A DNA stretch of 6,060 nt from Yoonia sp. (GTDB lineage Bacteria; Pseudomonadota; Alphaproteobacteria; Rhodobacterales; Rhodobacteraceae), in contig JAHDGO010000130.1 of assembly GCA_020627605.1 (NCBI GenBank), positions 1-6,060 of the forward strand, in the 5' to 3' direction. The position numbers and the translations under genes were made by a program. Numbering within the stretch: position 1 is the stretch's first letter; each line of letters opens with the position of its first letter. This document shows positions 5,364-6,060 of the stretch, in pieces. Below the pieces are notes generated by a model. The model was not told the origin of the DNA, ran no database searches, and was given only the letters and a program-made list of their open reading frames with translations.

Positions 5364-6060
5364 TCAGTAAATTTTGGTAATCGCGCCCTGGCCAAGCAAA
5401 AGGCCCAGCACGGCGCCCAGATCAAGGGTGTCATCTGCGGTCGCAATCGCCTCGCCCAGCGTCTGACCATTCTGCAACTGGCCGATGGCCTTGGCGGCAG
5501 CGGCGTTGATGCTGTGGATTTCGGGGTCAAACCCGGCACGGGTGATCAGCACCGCCTCTGCCTGCATGACCGGCTTGGGTGCATTGCTGTGTGTGTTGAC
5601 GCGGTAGATCGCGTGAATGGGGTAGTCAGAGGTCACGATCCTGACGGCTGGCGCAAGCTCCAGCCGGGTGCTCATCAGGGCATCGGGGGCGATGGCCGCC
5701 AGCGCATCACCGGACACAGGTGTCGCATCAGCCGCGTGATAGGCATGGCGCAATCCAAGTTCGATGAGGGCGATGTCAGGCAGGTAAGGCACGGATTTTG
5801 CAGGCTCAAACCGGCGCAGAAATTGCGGCATCGCATCGCCATAGAACATCATCAGCGGCGTCTTTGGGGGGTGCTTGCGCAGGTAGACACCGGCCATGGC
5901 GCGGAAGAACTGATCACCGACCAGTTTGCGCACAACCGGAAAGGCTGTTTCGAGCGCGTCAGACAGGCTGACCGCGACATTGTTGCGGTAGACGTTGAAC
6001 CGTTTGGTCGCAGGCACGCCATCGGGGTTCACGATCCCGGCCGGCACAGCGGCATTCGGG
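5364..6060 (-). CDS. hvfC: HvfC/BufC-family (DUF2063) peptide-modification partner protein, N-terminus beyond right edge
   Basis: 231 residues are visible; the frame is open at the right edge. A GTG at 6047 is in frame but is unlikely to be the start, since homologues have about 20-25 residues before this point. The diagnostic N-terminal domain is clear. It has RFNVYRNNVAVSLSDALETA (20-39 of the visible part), FPVVRKLVGDQFFRAMAGVY (40-59), HPPKTPLMMFYGDAMPQFL (63-81) and YLPDIALIELGLRHAYHAAD (92-111). These are the YRNN, YG-x-x-x-P-x-FL and YLPD-x-A-x-x-E motifs of DUF2063. The remaining C-terminal half is a mixed alpha/beta domain ending in Gly/Leu-rich residues. In characterised systems (Haemophilus HvfABC, Caulobacter bufferins) this protein partners the DUF692 iron enzyme that modifies Cys residues of a DUF2282 precursor peptide; the products bind copper. 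The DoxX gene follows 14 bp downstream, supporting this operon type. Confidence 0.9.
   Translation of the reverse strand, partial: PNAAVPAGIVNPDGVPATKRFNVYRNNVAVSLSDALETAFPVVRKLVGDQFFRAMAGVYLRKHPPKTPLMMFYGDAMPQFLRRFEPAKSVPYLPDIALIELGLRHAYHAADATPVSGDALAAIAPDALMSTRLELAPAVRIVTSDYPIHAIYRVNTHSNAPKPVMQAEAVLITRAGFDPEIHSINAAAAKAIGQLQNGQTLGEAIATADDTLDLGAVLGLLLGQGAITKIY

Noticed and set aside
5129..5539. 136-residue minus-strand frame across the HvfC-DoxX junction
   Set aside because: It is a different frame on the same strand as two clear family members and is Arg/Pro-rich, typical of a shadow frame.

Overview
The window looks like ordinary chromosomal DNA of a marine alphaproteobacterium, most likely Rhodobacteraceae (Roseobacter group). 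The reasons are the high GC content, the Gly/Ala-rich proteins, good Shine-Dalgarno sites, and the gene types present. This assignment is inference from style and gene content; no rRNA or tRNA marker is present. I saw no mobile element, CRISPR array, tRNA or rRNA.

Layout. (1) The first 96 bases are the start of an unidentified gene on the minus strand that runs off the left edge. (2) A 170-bp intergenic region separates it from a plus-strand two-gene operon (267-2543): a small outer-membrane lipoprotein with a TbpB/fHbp-like beta-barrel, followed 27 bp later by a Slam-type outer-membrane translocon (TPR-like periplasmic part plus DUF560-type barrel ending in Phe). Together they read as a self-contained surface-lipoprotein export pair, and this is the most interesting part of the window. 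(3) A plus-strand gene (2710-3687) encodes a polytopic inner-membrane protein of unknown function. (4) A minus-strand cold-shock protein (3711-3920) and a plus-strand Spx/YffB-type thioredoxin-fold protein (4075-4404) are divergent and share a 154-bp regulatory region. That region holds two mutually exclusive hairpins in the cold-shock leader. (5) A small four-helix membrane protein (4449-4817) converges on, and overlaps by 17 bp, the end of a minus-strand pair: a DoxX-family membrane protein (4801-5349) and an HvfC/BufC-family protein (5364-6060) that enters from the right edge.

The HvfC/BufC-DoxX order is the typical downstream half of a bufferin/Gig/Hvf operon, which makes copper-binding modified peptides. 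The precursor peptide (DUF2282) and its DUF692 modifying enzyme are therefore predicted just beyond the right edge. All family calls come from reading motifs by eye; no database search was run.
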